Part shown: one piece after another, positions 12,260 through 23,712 of the stretch
Numbering within the stretch: the stretch's first letter is position 1
Layout: every line of letters starts with the position of its first letter
Source: Polytrichum commune
Taxonomy: Eukaryota > Streptophyta > Polytrichopsida > Polytrichales > Polytrichaceae
DNA: 60,000 nt
NCBI GenBank assembly: GCA_950295325.1
Contig: OX485803.1
Location: 66,357,554-66,417,553 of the forward strand
Direction: 5' to 3'
Translations under genes and position numbers: made by a program
Notes under the pieces: model-generated
Seen by the model: the letters and a program-made list of their open reading frames with translations, nothing else
What the model was told of the DNA's origin: nothing
Databases searched by the model: none

Positions 12260-13006
12260 GGGTGAGTTTTCATGTAGGTTGCTCACCCACTAGATGGTAG
12301 TGGGAATGAGGACATACTCACCCAAATGTAGATGGAACCTGGTGGGGTGGGGTTTGTATGTGCCAAGTAGTTAGCTACTCTCGTCTTCTCAAATATGGGC
12401 CCACCTATTAGCATCCTCCTCTAGGTTACCAAGGATGGAGTTTCAGATCATCAGTCGTCAAATCCTTCGGTGACTAGCACTTGTAGGTTTAAAAAGTACT
12501 TGAGTGGGTGCATGAAAAATCTATCGGCCCATGTCCACGGCCCTCCACATTCTACACTCTAACCTCCCTAAATATCACACCCGTGGCAACGAAAGTGCAC
12601 GTGATATTAGGCAGGTTTGCAGTGTTAACAAGGATGCATGATCATAGAGAATCAATGTAGCATGTGACATCATGGAATAACACGAAGTCAACATTGCGAT
12701 AATGACAATGATGACAACGTGATCAGTGCAAGCGTATTCTTTATGAGATTATTTTAAGGTCAAAATCCATGATATATGAGAGGGAAATGCGATAACAAGG
12801 AAGGAGATTTAAACTGAGCACATTTGTTCCCTAGGATTTCAAAATATAAGAGAAGAAGTGACATTATAGAGGGTGACATTCCGGAGGTCAAGATGTAGTA
12901 GGTCACTAGAATGTGGTTGGCGGGTTGTGCTCATCTACATGGGAACGCCTTCAACCCACTATTATCTAGAATCTAGTGGGCGAGCGGCCTACATGAAAAC
13001 TAACCC
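12260..13006. mobile_element. MITE family I
   Basis: The left end GGGTGAGTTTTCATGTAGG and the right end CCTACATGAAAACTAACCC are inverted copies extending about 38 bp, through 'gctcacccactaga' / 'tctagtgggcgagc'. TAA flanks both sides (12257-12259 and 13007-13009). The 747-bp interior is non-coding. A fragment of the same end occurs at 46397-46440. Confidence 0.85.
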
Positions 13007-13139
13007 TAAGTTATCTACTTGAGTACCATAGAATGGAATAAGACTGTCCTGGAGCATGGATAGGATATAGGATATAGGTGGCAGTGTTTATCAACATTTT
13101 GTATCTAGCAACTAACCTACTGGACTATTCACCTATCGA

Positions 13140-13860
13140 CCAATGTTTTTCTATATTAATTTGAGGTATATGGTATAAATTCCTCTAAAGTGATCGGTAA
13201 GGGCCACTTCACACATGAGCCAAGAGCCGTGATCTTGTATTGGTGAGGACCCTTGACTCTCATCCAAAGGCCGTATCATGGGTCTTGGGAAAGCCATTTT
13301 ATGTAATCTCGGGCCCTCGAGCATAGTGTGAAGTGAGAATGAACCAAGTTGCAGGACCATTGCATATTTTGTTGGCGGAAAAAAGGGGAGGATTTGGTTT
13401 AATATAATATGTCTCAAACTTTATCAATTTAAGAGAATTACTTGGTGGTGTTTCTTTGTCATGGAATTTGTTATGGAATATGCCTTGCAATCTATCGTGA
13501 AATATGTCATGCCGGAGAAAAATATCAAAAAAGTCATGGTCTACCGGAATTTGCGTCAGGCCCACCTCTTGAAGGTGGGTCTGGCACAAATTCCGGTAGA
13601 CCATTCACCCTTGTCCATAACCTGCCATGTAGACTTTTCATCCACAAACTTTTCTTTGGGCCTTTAGGCCCTCACCTCCTAGTGTGAAGTGAACTTGGAT
13701 GGTCTCCGCCTTTCCGACCAATGAGAGCTCTTACATTGCCATGGTCAAGGGCCTTTAGCCTTGTGTGTGAAGTGGCCCTAAGTCTCTTGAAGTCTTGAAC
13801 TTCAACCGGTTATTTCTCTATCTCAACCGGTTCATCTCTAACTAACTGTCGGTTCTCCCC
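13140..13860 (+). repeat. Dispersed repeat G, copy 1 (interrupted)
   Basis: The repeat reads 'tattaatttgaggtata' .. 'aaattcctctaaagtgatcggtaa', is broken by a family A MITE, and resumes 'gaagtcttgaacttcaaccggtt'. The uninterrupted order is seen at 29131-29297 and 49510-49680. It is non-coding and of unknown class. Confidence 0.8.
13201..13778 (+). mobile_element. MITE family A, copy 3
   Basis: This is a 578-bp element starting GGGCCACTTCACACATGAGC and ending TTGTGTGTGAAGTGGCCC, with perfect TAA duplications at 13198-13200 and 13779-13781. It sits inside repeat G. It is the reverse-orientation twin of the equally long copy at 22995-23572. The internal frames reading 'VYRNL.QAHLLKVGL' are shadows repeated in each copy. 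Confidence 0.9.
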
Positions 13861-14072
13861 AGTCATTGACATGGACCTAGCTAATGACCTACCAACCTAT
13901 TCATCGACGTAGCATGAATGCATGGGTGCCCCGGGAATAGGCCATTTGTAGGTGGTAGTCTAGAACATGGAAAGATGAAAACTCGAACAGTGAAAGATGT
14001 AAAGTTCGATATTCGATTAGAAAGTAATGTTGTGCAAGGGCCTATGCACTAGTCCCGCCACCAAATAGGAGC

Positions 14073-14440
14073 TACACTAAATATGATATTCAATGTCACC
14101 AATTCTAATCGCCTTGCTCCATACTAATCGTAAATTGCGGTGTAGTGTCGCCAACACTAAATGTTTACCCAACATTATTTGTCGGTCCTTGTAAATTGTT
14201 TGGGGGATTATAGATTCACAGCGTTGCAATTATTGTCACTTACCGAGTGATTTTTCATCCAAATCTCAATCATCGGTGACAATATTTCATCACAAGTTGC
14301 TGACAAGAGAAGGGTTTTGGCCAACGGATAAACTCATTCATCATTCACGACAACATCTGCTCACTTATTCATAAGAAGTGTCAAAAGTTACAATAGTGAC
14401 ATAAAATATGATATGACACTAAATATGATATTCAGTGTAG
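14073..14440. mobile_element. MITE family F, copy 2 (long variant)
   Basis: The ends are CTACACTAAATATGATATTC and GATATTCAGTGTAG, in inverted orientation. The interior ('caccaattctaatcgcc', 'gtcacttaccgagtg', 'atttcatcacaagttgctgac') is found inverted at 45565-45790, which identifies a second copy of this variant. Confidence 0.7.
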
Positions 14441-14831
14441 TTATGCTAATGTTGTGTAGGTTTGAACATCCTACTAAATCAGTTTAGCACTGGCTAAGCA
14501 TGATATTGAGTAGCTTTGACTTCTAGCTCTCTAGCTAAGGTAATGAGAGAGAAATTTTGTTTTGATTTAAGTTAAGAGTGGAGTTAATTATCATTGTGAT
14601 CAATGAATCTAGTATTTCATGATACCTGGTCAAGCTAGCATATTCGAAAACCGTCACTTCAAAATCTATGAATATGAACTGGAATCTACTACTGTAGTAG
14701 ACCATAAAATCATGCAGTGGAAGAGAACCAATAAGGAACCATGATGGTGCATATTCCTATTATCATTCCAACTCCATTATGAGGAGCTTCAAGCTCTTCG
14801 GAGATAGAGTTGCCTTTGTGAACTAACTTAA
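14441..14831. other. Intergenic, no gene seen
   Basis: AT-rich DNA between two MITEs. I see nothing I can support here. Confidence 0.5.
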
Positions 14832-15354
14832 TGCCCCCTCCACACCACCTGACTTTACCAAAGAACCAAAGTCTCTCTTAAAGACCGGGTAAAGCTCCCT
14901 CGGTTATTGCGGAGGCATCCGGCTATCCCAATGCACCTACAAGAACTTGCTCTGGAGATTTTCAAGTAGATTTTAGTTAAGTAGCTTTCACACATGTTCA
15001 GGATTTTATTTACCAAGCAATGAATGTTGGGTAGTTTTTGTCCCATCCCCAAATGCCTTACCACTCACCTATCTTACCATCGGTTTTTGTTAATGGAGCT
15101 CCTCGTGCCCTCATAGCTAGGATTAATTAGCAACAATCACAAGGGCGGGAGGCGACACTTTTGAAGGTCCTATATTCTTGTCATATGTTTAGGTACCGAT
15201 GGGAGGGTCGGTGCTTGAGGCTTAAAACCTCCACTTTTAAGCCATGCCACATCATTTGCCAACTAGGCTCGGCACTAGATAATGTTGATGGTGTGAAGAC
15301 TGGGTTGTTAGAACCAACTTTTAGTCTTACCTAAAGTCAGGTGGGAAGGGGGCA
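14832..15354 (-). mobile_element. MITE family E, copy 3
   Basis: It is flanked by TAA (14829-14831 and 15355-15357), with TGCCCCC at one end and GGGGGCA at the other. Inside, the order matches the intact copy at 47916-48444 in reverse. It is non-coding. Confidence 0.88.
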
Positions 15355-15419
15355 TAAGGCTCAAATGCTCCTTCAGCCTACTATACGTCAACCAAACCAA
15401 ACCGAGAGGAAAGCAAAAG
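15355..15419. repeat. Duplicated tRNA-Cys 3' flank (copy without the tRNA)
   Basis: This segment ('ctcaaatgct', 'actata', 'ccgagaggaaagcaaaagg') recurs at 16080-16139. There it lies immediately downstream of the minus-strand tRNA-Cys and includes its terminator. The copy here stops at 'aaaagg' and is joined to the interior of a family E element, so a tandem duplication ended just short of the tRNA. Confidence 0.8.
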
Positions 15420-16079
15420 GTCCTATATTCTTGCCTCATGTTTAGGTACTGATGGGAGGGTCGGTGCTTGAGACTTTTAGGGGCTTACCACATTACGGCA
15501 ATTGGGGTTCTGTGATGTGGACTATAGTTCCGGCAACTTTTCAAAGCAAATGCTTACATCTCATCACTTTGCCAATGGTCATGTACCACACTACCAGCAG
15601 TTTAGCATCACACAAAATATTGTAAAAGTAATAAAGTGCTTATCTATTTATCTTTTCAAGACTGTGTTGAAAGTGAAGAGAAGCACCTTAGCTAAACCCT
15701 AAACCAAAACCTAAAAGCATGCGATGAAATGGTGAGCATGTTTTTCACGTGAAGACAAAACTGAACCTAAATTCCGGAACTTCCAGGGAAAAACCAACGG
15801 CAATTCATCGTGAGGAAGCACTCCACTTTTCAAAGCCATGTTGTTCTTATCTCCCGTCTGTGTGGTACCCATTAGGGCAGCGGCAGTTGCACCCAACCAA
15901 TCACTGCCACCACCAAAATTTAAGGGCCTGTAGTGGGGTAAGCCCCTTAAAACCTCCACTTTTAAGCCATGCCACATCATTTGCCAACTTGGCTCGGCAC
16001 TAGATAATGTCGATGGTGGGGAGGCCGGGTTGGTAGAACCAACTTTTAGGCTTAGCTAAAGTCAGGTGGGGAGGGGGCA
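15420..16079 (-). mobile_element. MITE family E, copy 4 (5' truncated, interrupted)
   Basis: This starts abruptly inside the family E sequence at 'tcctatattcttgcctcatg' and ends with the family terminus GGTGGGGAGGGGGCA, followed by TAA. An unrelated inverted-repeat element (15480-15946) splits it. The abrupt left edge coincides with the junction of the local tandem duplication. Confidence 0.82.
15480..15946. mobile_element. MITE family K nested in family E
   Basis: The inverted ends are GGGGCTTACCACATTACGG and CCTGTAGTGGGGTAAGCCCC (imperfect match). TTA is duplicated at 15477-15479 and 15947-15949. Family E sequence resumes on both sides. The 467-bp interior has no recognisable gene. Confidence 0.8.
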
Positions 16080-16133
16080 TAAAACTCAAATGCTTCTTGA
16101 GCATACTATACCAAACCAGACCGAGAGGAAAGC

Positions 16134-16137
16134 AAAA
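16134..16137 (-). terminator. Pol III oligo-T terminator
   Basis: Four Ts on the minus strand lie about 12 nt beyond the tRNA 3' end, the usual RNA polymerase III stop. Confidence 0.7.
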
Positions 16138-16148
16138 GGGCTTTGATG

Positions 16149-16220
16149 AGGAGGCAAGCGGGGTCGAACCGCTGACCTATCGGACTGCAGCCGATTGCTC
16201 TACCACTGAGCTATACCTCC
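16149..16220 (-). tRNA. tRNA-Cys (GCA)
   Basis: The 72-nt minus-strand cloverleaf is complete. The acceptor stem is GGAGGTA/TGCCTCC with one G-U pair, and the discriminator base is U73, which is characteristic of cysteine tRNAs. The D arm is GCTCAGTGGTAGAGC. The anticodon stem is ATCGG/CCGAT with loop CTGCAGT, giving anticodon GCA, and the T arm is AGCGGTTCGACCCCGCT. Both internal Pol III promoter boxes are intact and there is no intron. The sequence is of the nuclear type, not the chloroplast trnC type. Base 37 is G, where the usual plant loop (as I recall it) has A. Confidence 0.96.
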
Positions 16221-16450
16221 TGACGTGTCATTATCCCATTGACTCAAACCGGTCCATGCATGGTCAGCACTGTCCCGCCCAAGAAACCCCAACAAGCAGA
16301 TGTTAAACTTTGTTGAGTCATTTTTTATATAGTTATTAATTCCTCTGTGGCAAAGACGAATTTGTTTGTGTGCTCACTGATCTGAGACATTTCGAGTTTT
16401 ATGCAATCGATGGCCTTACCTTTCGAAGCTCGAATTCCAAGGGCATCTTC

Positions 16451-17611
16451 ACATTGATGTCAACACTGCAAAGAGGATCTACGTTCTTTTCAAACACTAT
16501 CCGGAGGGGTTTGTGGAAGTGCTTTGGAGAATTCAGCAATCTCTTTCCTTTTTTTCTCACAACTGGTAGATGTAAGCAAATTCCAACCTCGAGGATGTTT
16601 GCAGGGGATTGGGAAAGAAGGGAGGACTGAGATCGGACTAGGCTTCATGGTCGCAACCAGTTTCTGAATTTTTTCTTGATGTGGAGAGGTGTCGTTGAAC
16701 TTCAGGCTGTGAATCGACATCAACAGGTTGAGTACTGAAAGAATGGGGTATACGATACCCGAGACTCTGAAACCTACATTCTCTCATGTAGTTGTGCTAC
16801 TAAGTTGGGAGTTCAATTGATTGCCTCCGAAGTATCTACATTGATGTTGACACTGCAATGAGGATCTACGTTCTTTTCAAACACTATCCAGAGCGGTTTG
16901 TGGAAGTGCTTTGGAGAATTTAGCAATCTCTTTCCTTTTTTTCTCAGAACTGGTAGATGTAAGCAAATTCCAACCTCGAGGATGTTTGCATGGGATGGGG
17001 AAAGAAGGGAGGAGTGAGATCAGACTAGGCTTCCTGGTCACAACCAATGTCTGAGTTTTTTCTTGATGTGGAGAGGTATCGTTGAACTTCAGGCTGGAAT
17101 CGACATCAACAGGTTGAGATTACTGAAAGAATAGGGTATACGATATCCGAGACTCTGAAACCTACATTTTCTCATGTAGCTGTGCTACTAAGTTGGGAGT
17201 TCAACTGATTGCCTCTGAAGTAACTACATTGATGTTGACACTGCATAAAGGATCTACGTTATTTTCAAACACCATCCGGAGGGGTTTGTGGAAGTGCTTT
17301 AGAGAATTTAGCAATCTCTTTCCTTTTTTTCTCATAAATGGTAGATTTAAGCAAATTCCAACCTCGAGGATGTTTGCAGGGGATTGGGAAAGAAGGAAGG
17401 AGTGAGATCGGGTTAGGTTTCCTAGTCACACAACCAGTGTTTGAGTTTTTCTTGATGTGGAGAGGTGTCGTTGAACTTCAGGTTGTGAATCGACATCAAC
17501 ATGTTGAGTACAGAAAGATTAGGGTATACGATATTCGAGACTGTGAAACCTACATTTTCTCATGTAGTTGTGCTACTAAGTTGAGAGTTCGATTGATTGC
17601 CTCCGAAGTAT
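16451..17611. repeat. Three-copy 388-bp tandem array
   Basis: Units start at 16451, 16838 and 17226 ('acattgatgt..acactgca') and run in the same direction with periods of 387 and 388 bp. Each contains 'ggatctacgtt.ttttcaaacac', 'cctttttttctca', 'ccaacctcgaggatgtttgca' and 'tgcctc.gaagta'. The copies differ by scattered substitutions and small indels. Frames such as 'STLFSNTIRRGLWKCF' recur but are not kept open across copies, so I do not call a gene. Confidence 0.92.
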
Positions 17612-17775
17612 AAACACATGATTGTGCCCTTGTTATCCCCGCTCAAGCTTCAAACTTTGGAGTTTCGAATCATTTGTTATGCTTGTTTTTCCGGGGTTGT
17701 GCATTCTCTCCTGCTGCCAGATCGTCACGTAGGGTGGGTTGTCTTGACAATGGTCTTCTCTTCCATGTAGTCTAA

Positions 17776-18729
17776 GGGTCGCTTTACACCTAGAGGCCGG
17801 GCCAACACGGGTAGATCACTCCATTGTCAAGTTGAACACCACGTGCGACCAAAAAACATCTTCTTTTGGTAAGTTGCACCACCAAAATGGGTCAAAATTT
17901 TATCAAATTTTTTTCATGAGTAGATATACATAGTACCTATGACATAGTCAAAAGTGGTAACTAAATTTGATGATTTGTTTTTTTCATAAACATACCATTT
18001 CTAACTAGAATGACACATAATTGAACTAAAACAATTACTAAAAAAATAAAGATGACTAAAAATTTCAAAAAAGTATAAAAAAGATACTATCAATGGTTAT
18101 GTATATGTAGAAAAAATATCATAAATTTTAAAATTATATATGACATGTAATATAGGGGTAGCAAACTTTGTCCGCACGTGGTGTCAACTTGACAATGAAG
18201 TGACCTCCCCGTGCGGGCCAATTTGTTGTGTAAGAGGCTTGAAATCTTCACTTGTGATTGGTCAAAAGGCTGAAATCGGCCCCAACCCCTTTACACCTAA
18301 AGGCCCGGTCAATTTGGTGATATGAAATTTTTAATCAAAAAATGCATGGTATGACATGGTCCGAGCTCATTGAATTGGGTGCACCCAAAATGGAAGGCCA
18401 ATTCTTGGCCTCGGGCCCAATGTCAAATTTCAATAAAAAAAAATACTTTCTTTAATAAAACATGAGTTTTTTAGCAAACCATATTCATTGGATTATGTGG
18501 AAATATGAACGGCTCTATGCTAGATTATGCTAGATCTGTTGGATTATGCTAGATTTATTAAATCGGCCTAGCTTCTTGGCCCTAAGGCCTTTACATATGG
18601 GAAAATTGGCCCCCATCATAATCTTATTATAATGTGTAGTTGAGGCCAGCCTCCAACCCAAAAGGGGCTGAAATTTCACGCAATTGACCTCAAGGGGAAT
18701 TGGCCCGGCCTCTAGGTGTAAAGCGGCCC
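17776..18729. mobile_element. MITE family B, copy 1 (interrupted)
   Basis: It begins GGGTCGCTTTACACCTAGAG and ends CTCTAGGTGTAAAGCGGCCC, with TAA at 17773-17775 and 18730-18732. The inverted ends continue through 'gccgggcc' / 'ggcccggc'. Without the hAT-like element inserted at 17806 it is close in length to the copy at 45792-46303. It is non-coding. Confidence 0.9.
17806..18213. mobile_element. hAT-like MITE nested in family B
   Basis: The 408-bp element has inverted ends of about 40 bp: CACGGGTAGATCACTCCATT at the left and AATGAAGTGACCTCCCCGTG at the right, continuing through 'gtcaagtt' and 'cacgtgcg'. The host sequence CGGGCCAA is duplicated exactly (17798-17805 and 18214-18221). An 8-bp duplication and a CA..TG boundary are hAT traits. 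The interior is AT-rich with no frame. Confidence 0.9.
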
Positions 18730-18732
18730 TAA

Positions 18733-21700
18733 GCTCATCTTTGGTTATAGCTATTGGCGTGCTTGGTGCGCCATTCTTAGAGTCATTGCACATCTTCTAG
18801 TGCTTGATTATGTGTTGTACCTTTGAGCACTAAAATGTTTTGTTGTTGATCTTCACAACACTGGTCGGCTTTGGTTATCTCTACGTGCCTTTTTGCTTGA
18901 TAGAAAACTATCCACTTGGCGAGGGTGTGGACGCAATCCACAATGCCAAATCGCAATGCACCCCCTCCCCCCCCCCCCCCGCGGGCTAAACATTAAAAGC
19001 TATCAAAATTTTATAAGAAAAGTAGGGTATTGAATATTGAATGCATTCTAGATTTCTAATTACCGATAGGGTATAGAAATTTTAAGCTCAGTAGAATTAT
19101 TTCTACTTTAAGGACTCCTAATATTCTAATTCCCAAATATAATACCCCCCTTGAAAATAAGTGGTTATCGTAGGTGGCTCTAAAAATTTATTATGAGTGC
19201 ACCCCCCCCCCTTCGGGGCCATGATGGGGGTGGGATAGGCAACATTCGTTTCAAAAATCTTCATTGAATGCATATGGAGTAGAAAGGAAATTTGGTTGTA
19301 GGACAAGAAAGCCACATAATGAAGCACTAAAATATAGGCAATCATAAGATGATATGAATAGTATCACTTGACTTGTAACAAGTTAAAAAAACGAAATGTC
19401 AGCTTAGACAACATTAACACCCTCACTTATATGCCGATTACACGTGTCGTGTAGCGGGAGAATGATGTAGTGAAATGAAGGTTAAGGGGGTAAACATCTC
19501 ACCAGAGCCAAGTTGAGGAAGGATCCAGAGCTTGGATCAAAAATTAGGATTGTCATAGACGTTTATTGTGATCTATGGAGCATCTTATTTATGTGGTATC
19601 TTGAAAATATTGACTAGATGTGATCAATTGGAGTTGTGATAAGCCAAATATATAGAGTATGTATGGGTACATGTGTGTCCATGTGAATGGACCATGATTA
19701 CTATGCAAAAATTAAATTATGCAAAAATAAAAAAAATAAAAAAATCCCAAAGTAGTATATCATGCACAAAGTAGTGGGAGTGAACTTGTTTCACCGTAGT
19801 GATATTATGACAAGCATGCCATTGGCACACTATTCCAAGACATTTGAGATGACTTCCATAGACTTAGAAACATATGAATTGTTCCTTTGCTTCTCTTGAC
19901 ATTACAAGCATTGTTGCCACAATGTCGCTTTGCTCAACAAGCTAGACCACCAATTCTCAGTCTTTCTACAATGTACTAAGCATCAACCCTATGACATCAA
20001 TCCAACCTTAGACCTCCCCAATCCTTATTAGTGCAACAACAAAGTTGTGGGGAAGAAGTCACAATATTGAGGGGGTTGGGAGGATGATGTGAACCACCAC
20101 TTTTATGTGGAATTGGCCAAAAAGTTTGAATTACCCAAACACCAATATTACATGAGATGTTGGAGGAGGGGCCAATATGTAAAGAGGGAATCGCTATGAT
20201 TTATTGCATCGTAAGAATATTTGTTTATCATACATTTGCATTGTAATCATAATTACTCTAGAATACACACTAGTGCGATATGGAGTTGCTAATGTATCAA
20301 ACTCGGAAGGCCTAGCCCCCAAAATCATTGGGAGACCCAAGTGACACACTCTGGGCAATAATGTCAACCACTTGACAATATTGAGTCAAACTTGTCTTTC
20401 AATCCTTTAAACATGTCATTTGATTCTTTTTACCTATCTTTCAATCTTTTTCACCCACCGCTCCAGCCGTCTTCTAGGTTGATCCTACAAAGTAGAGGAT
20501 TTTGGATTTTCATATTTTTATAAATTTTAATAATAAAAACCTCCTCCTAGTGGATGGTAATTATATGAAAGATTATGTGAAGCTCAAATGGGTAAATTAC
20601 ACTTTCATCGACCTGACTCAATATTTGTTTACATACTAGAAAATCCAGACTCTAGATAAAGCCACACTTTTTATATTAATGTATTATACAACTTCAAATA
20701 ATTATTTTTATATTATTTTTATCTTGATGCCTCTAAGTGCACATGTTAGGTTTTCAATTTGGGCTTTGGGGTTGGAAAATCTCCATAATGCCGAAACTTG
20801 GTCATCTCCACAAGGTGGTCATTATGATAAAGCATGAATCTTGACCTTGAATGTGAGTACACATGATGTAAGCTGATATGACATAAGTGATAAGCAACAT
20901 GAGGATGATCATCTACCCAATCTACATAATGTGAGTGGTCCCGCTAGTACCATAAAAGGGCTTCTTGGTCTAGGTACTAGATTGTAATTTCCATGCGGAA
21001 TTTGATTCATTTGTCTCCACCAATAAATAAATAAAAATATATATAATCCACATTGGAATTAAGTGGGTCCCAAGGAATGTAAGAGTGCCTTGTCACAAAA
21101 ACATAAGACTAATTATTTGCTAAAAGTTGAAGTATGAAGCAAGTTACACTTACCACTTAGGGGTCCGGAAAGCATGACTTACTTGGACAAACATCATCAA
21201 AGATGCGTTGTGATATCGCCCTACATCATTCTATCTTTGCATAAAATATCAAAGATAATGCATCCTTTTTTCAATGGAATCTTCTTGTACTTATAAAAAT
21301 TTTAGAATGAAATCGACCACTCTAATAATAGACAATGTGCTCAATGTTTTCCAATTTAGGTGTTCATCCATGAGAAATGTTTATCAACAATATCATCACC
21401 GCTTAGTTTACACATGTCCAATTTCGAACATGCATAACATTACTCAAGAGGTGTTCAACCCACATGGGCTATTCTATGGGCCAAGAATTTCAACAACATA
21501 ATTTGTAGTTAACTCCAAAGGCTCATGTAAAAGAGTCCAAATTAACCTATTGAGGTTAAATTATAACCTGGGGGGTGAACTCTTCACTGGAAACCTAAAT
21601 GAAATGCGTAGGTCATTATGAAATTAAACCCTCTACATACAAGAAGTTTATAGTGAAAAACAAGTGTATATGTACTAATGGCATACTCGGAAATGGACTC

Positions 21701-22783
21701 ATGTAACCATATTAAGCTTTCAATTTAATGTGATAAATGTCTCCGCTACATATACAAAATATATGTTATGAATTAAGTAGGTCTTTTACTACACAGGAAT
21801 TCCACTTTCACTTTACTCTAGAAAAATCATTTTCCTTCGTAGCATGTAACTCAACAATTGTATCAAACAAACAAAGACAAACGCACAATAACTTAGCCAC
21901 AAACCAAAGAGCATAACTCAAGAAAGCCCATGAGCACTCACAAGAGCCTCGATTTTGTAAATACCTAGAACCCATATGCAAACCCTAATAAGAACATACA
22001 TAGTAGTCATTGAGGACTTCGACCATATGACAACATTGGATAAATACACCTATTGTCAATTTTTCTTCTAAATATTAGATCACCCTATTGTACATCTTCC
22101 TTCACTTCTGAAAATTTAATAGCCTTTTTAGACATACACACTAGAGAATAAGTATACCTCTCCTTATATTTACTATGTATGTTAATGCCTCAAATAAAAC
22201 CCCTTCTTACACTCACGTTAGTTTGTACATGGTATGAAGAGTCCACCCCCAAGTATTATAACGAACTAGCAAAATACCTATAGGGGCATGCCCCCCCCCC
22301 CCTCCCTCCCCTCCCCAAACACACACACACACACACAAATGGTACAAAATCCTCCAACAACAAAGGAAAATTTCCATCAAGAACCTAAGATATGTGGAAC
22401 TTACATGTTCATGGTCTTAAATGAACACCTACATTCGAATGATATATGACAAGGGTTGTAGTTAAAGAATTAACACCAAAAAGGCATATCTCATGATGAG
22501 ATTGAACTATAATTTCCTTCACCAAGTCATTTTTATAGGTCATCATAGTGGAAGGCTTGATCACTAACACAATTCGAGGAAGGAAGGCATATATGATCAC
22601 TTCAAAGATTTTTTTTTTGATTTTTTTTTTTCTCTTTGACCTTTGATAACTTTCGCATCTCATCTTCGATCCTAGAACTTGAAATGAATATTTTGCATAA
22701 TTTGCAGTTGCTAACAGGATGAGACAATTCTTGTACCATTGTAACCGATAAAATTGTTGGTGGGAAGCAAAAACACTCCCAAT
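18733..22783. other. Long AT-rich intergenic stretch
   Basis: No reading frame with a recognisable family or splice structure was found. It holds C homopolymers at 18967-18980, 19202-19211 and 22291-22302, a short AC microsatellite near 22320 and scattered A/T runs. The 22409-22663 frame on the minus strand is low-complexity Lys-rich sequence over a poly-T run and is not called. Confidence 0.55.
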
Positions 22784-22988
22784 ACTACACTAAATGTTGT
22801 ATATAGTGTCACTTACCATTTGAAATTATGCTACACTATAATTATTTATTGTACATCTCATTTTTTTGGTCAACAAAAATAAAATTACTTGTTTGGAGAG
22901 TATACAACACTGACATCTTTACTTGGTAAAAAATCACATTAATAGTAAAAAGATATAGCACTGCGTGACTCCAAATATTTAGTGTAGT
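22784..22988. mobile_element. MITE family F, copy 3
   Basis: The ends ACTACACTAAATGTTG and CAAATATTTAGTGTAGT are inverted copies. The interior 'catttgaaattatgc', 'tcaacaaaaataaaatt' and 'ttgtttgga' aligns with copy 1. A family A MITE begins six bases downstream. Confidence 0.75.
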
Positions 22989-22994
22989 ATCTCA

Positions 22995-23572
22995 GGGCCT
23001 CTTCACACACAAGGTTGAAGGCCCCTGCCCATGGGAATGTAAGAGCTCTCATTGGTCCAAAAAGGGGAGACCGCCCAAGTTCACTTCACACTAGGAGGTG
23101 AAGGCCTAAAGGCCCAAAGAAAAGTTCGTGGATGAAAAGTCTACATGAAGTCCTACATGGCACATTGTGGATAAGGGTGCATGGTCTACTGGAATTTGCG
23201 TCAAACCCATCTCCAAAAGATGAGCCTGACGCAAATTCTGGAAGACCATGACTTTTTTAATAATTTTTTCATGCAGGATAGACTGCATGGCATATTCCAA
23301 AACAGATTCTAGGATAGACAAACACCACCAAATAACCCTCCTAAATTGATAAAGTTTGAGACATATTATATTAAACCAAATCCTCCCCTCTTTTTCCGCC
23401 AACAAAATATGCAATGGTCCCACAACATAGTTCATTCTCACTTCACACTATACTTGAGGGCCCAAGATTACATAAAACGGCTTTCCCAACACCATGGTAC
23501 GGCCTTTGGATGAGAGTCAAGGGTCCTCACCATTACAAGGTCACGGCTCTTGGCTCATGTGTGAAGTGGTCC
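22995..23572 (-). mobile_element. MITE family A, copy 4
   Basis: This 578-bp copy begins GGGCCTCTTCACACACAAGG and ends CTCATGTGTGAAGTGGTCC, with TCA at 22992-22994 and 23573-23575. It matches 13201-13778 over its whole length in the opposite orientation. It lies about 140 bp upstream of the YCII gene and may bear on its promoter. Confidence 0.9.
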
Positions 23573-23712
23573 TCATACCGTATTAGCAAGGTAGTGACAC
23601 CTACTTTGATTGATGGGACCTGGTGTTCCTAAGCCTTATGTAGTTCGGAGAAGCGTCCTTCACATTTGGGTTGCCAGTAGGACCTGATTAGGGTTTTGAA
23701 ATCTTCCTCAAG

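Noticed and set aside
16451-17611. A repeated-domain protein gene across the tandem array
   Set aside because: No frame stays open across a unit boundary in all three copies.
23106-23441. 111-codon frame with repeated 'QAHLLEMGLTQIPVDHAP'-type text
   Set aside because: The same text recurs in the family A MITEs at 13.5 and 2.6 kb. It reflects inverted repeats inside the element, not protein coding.
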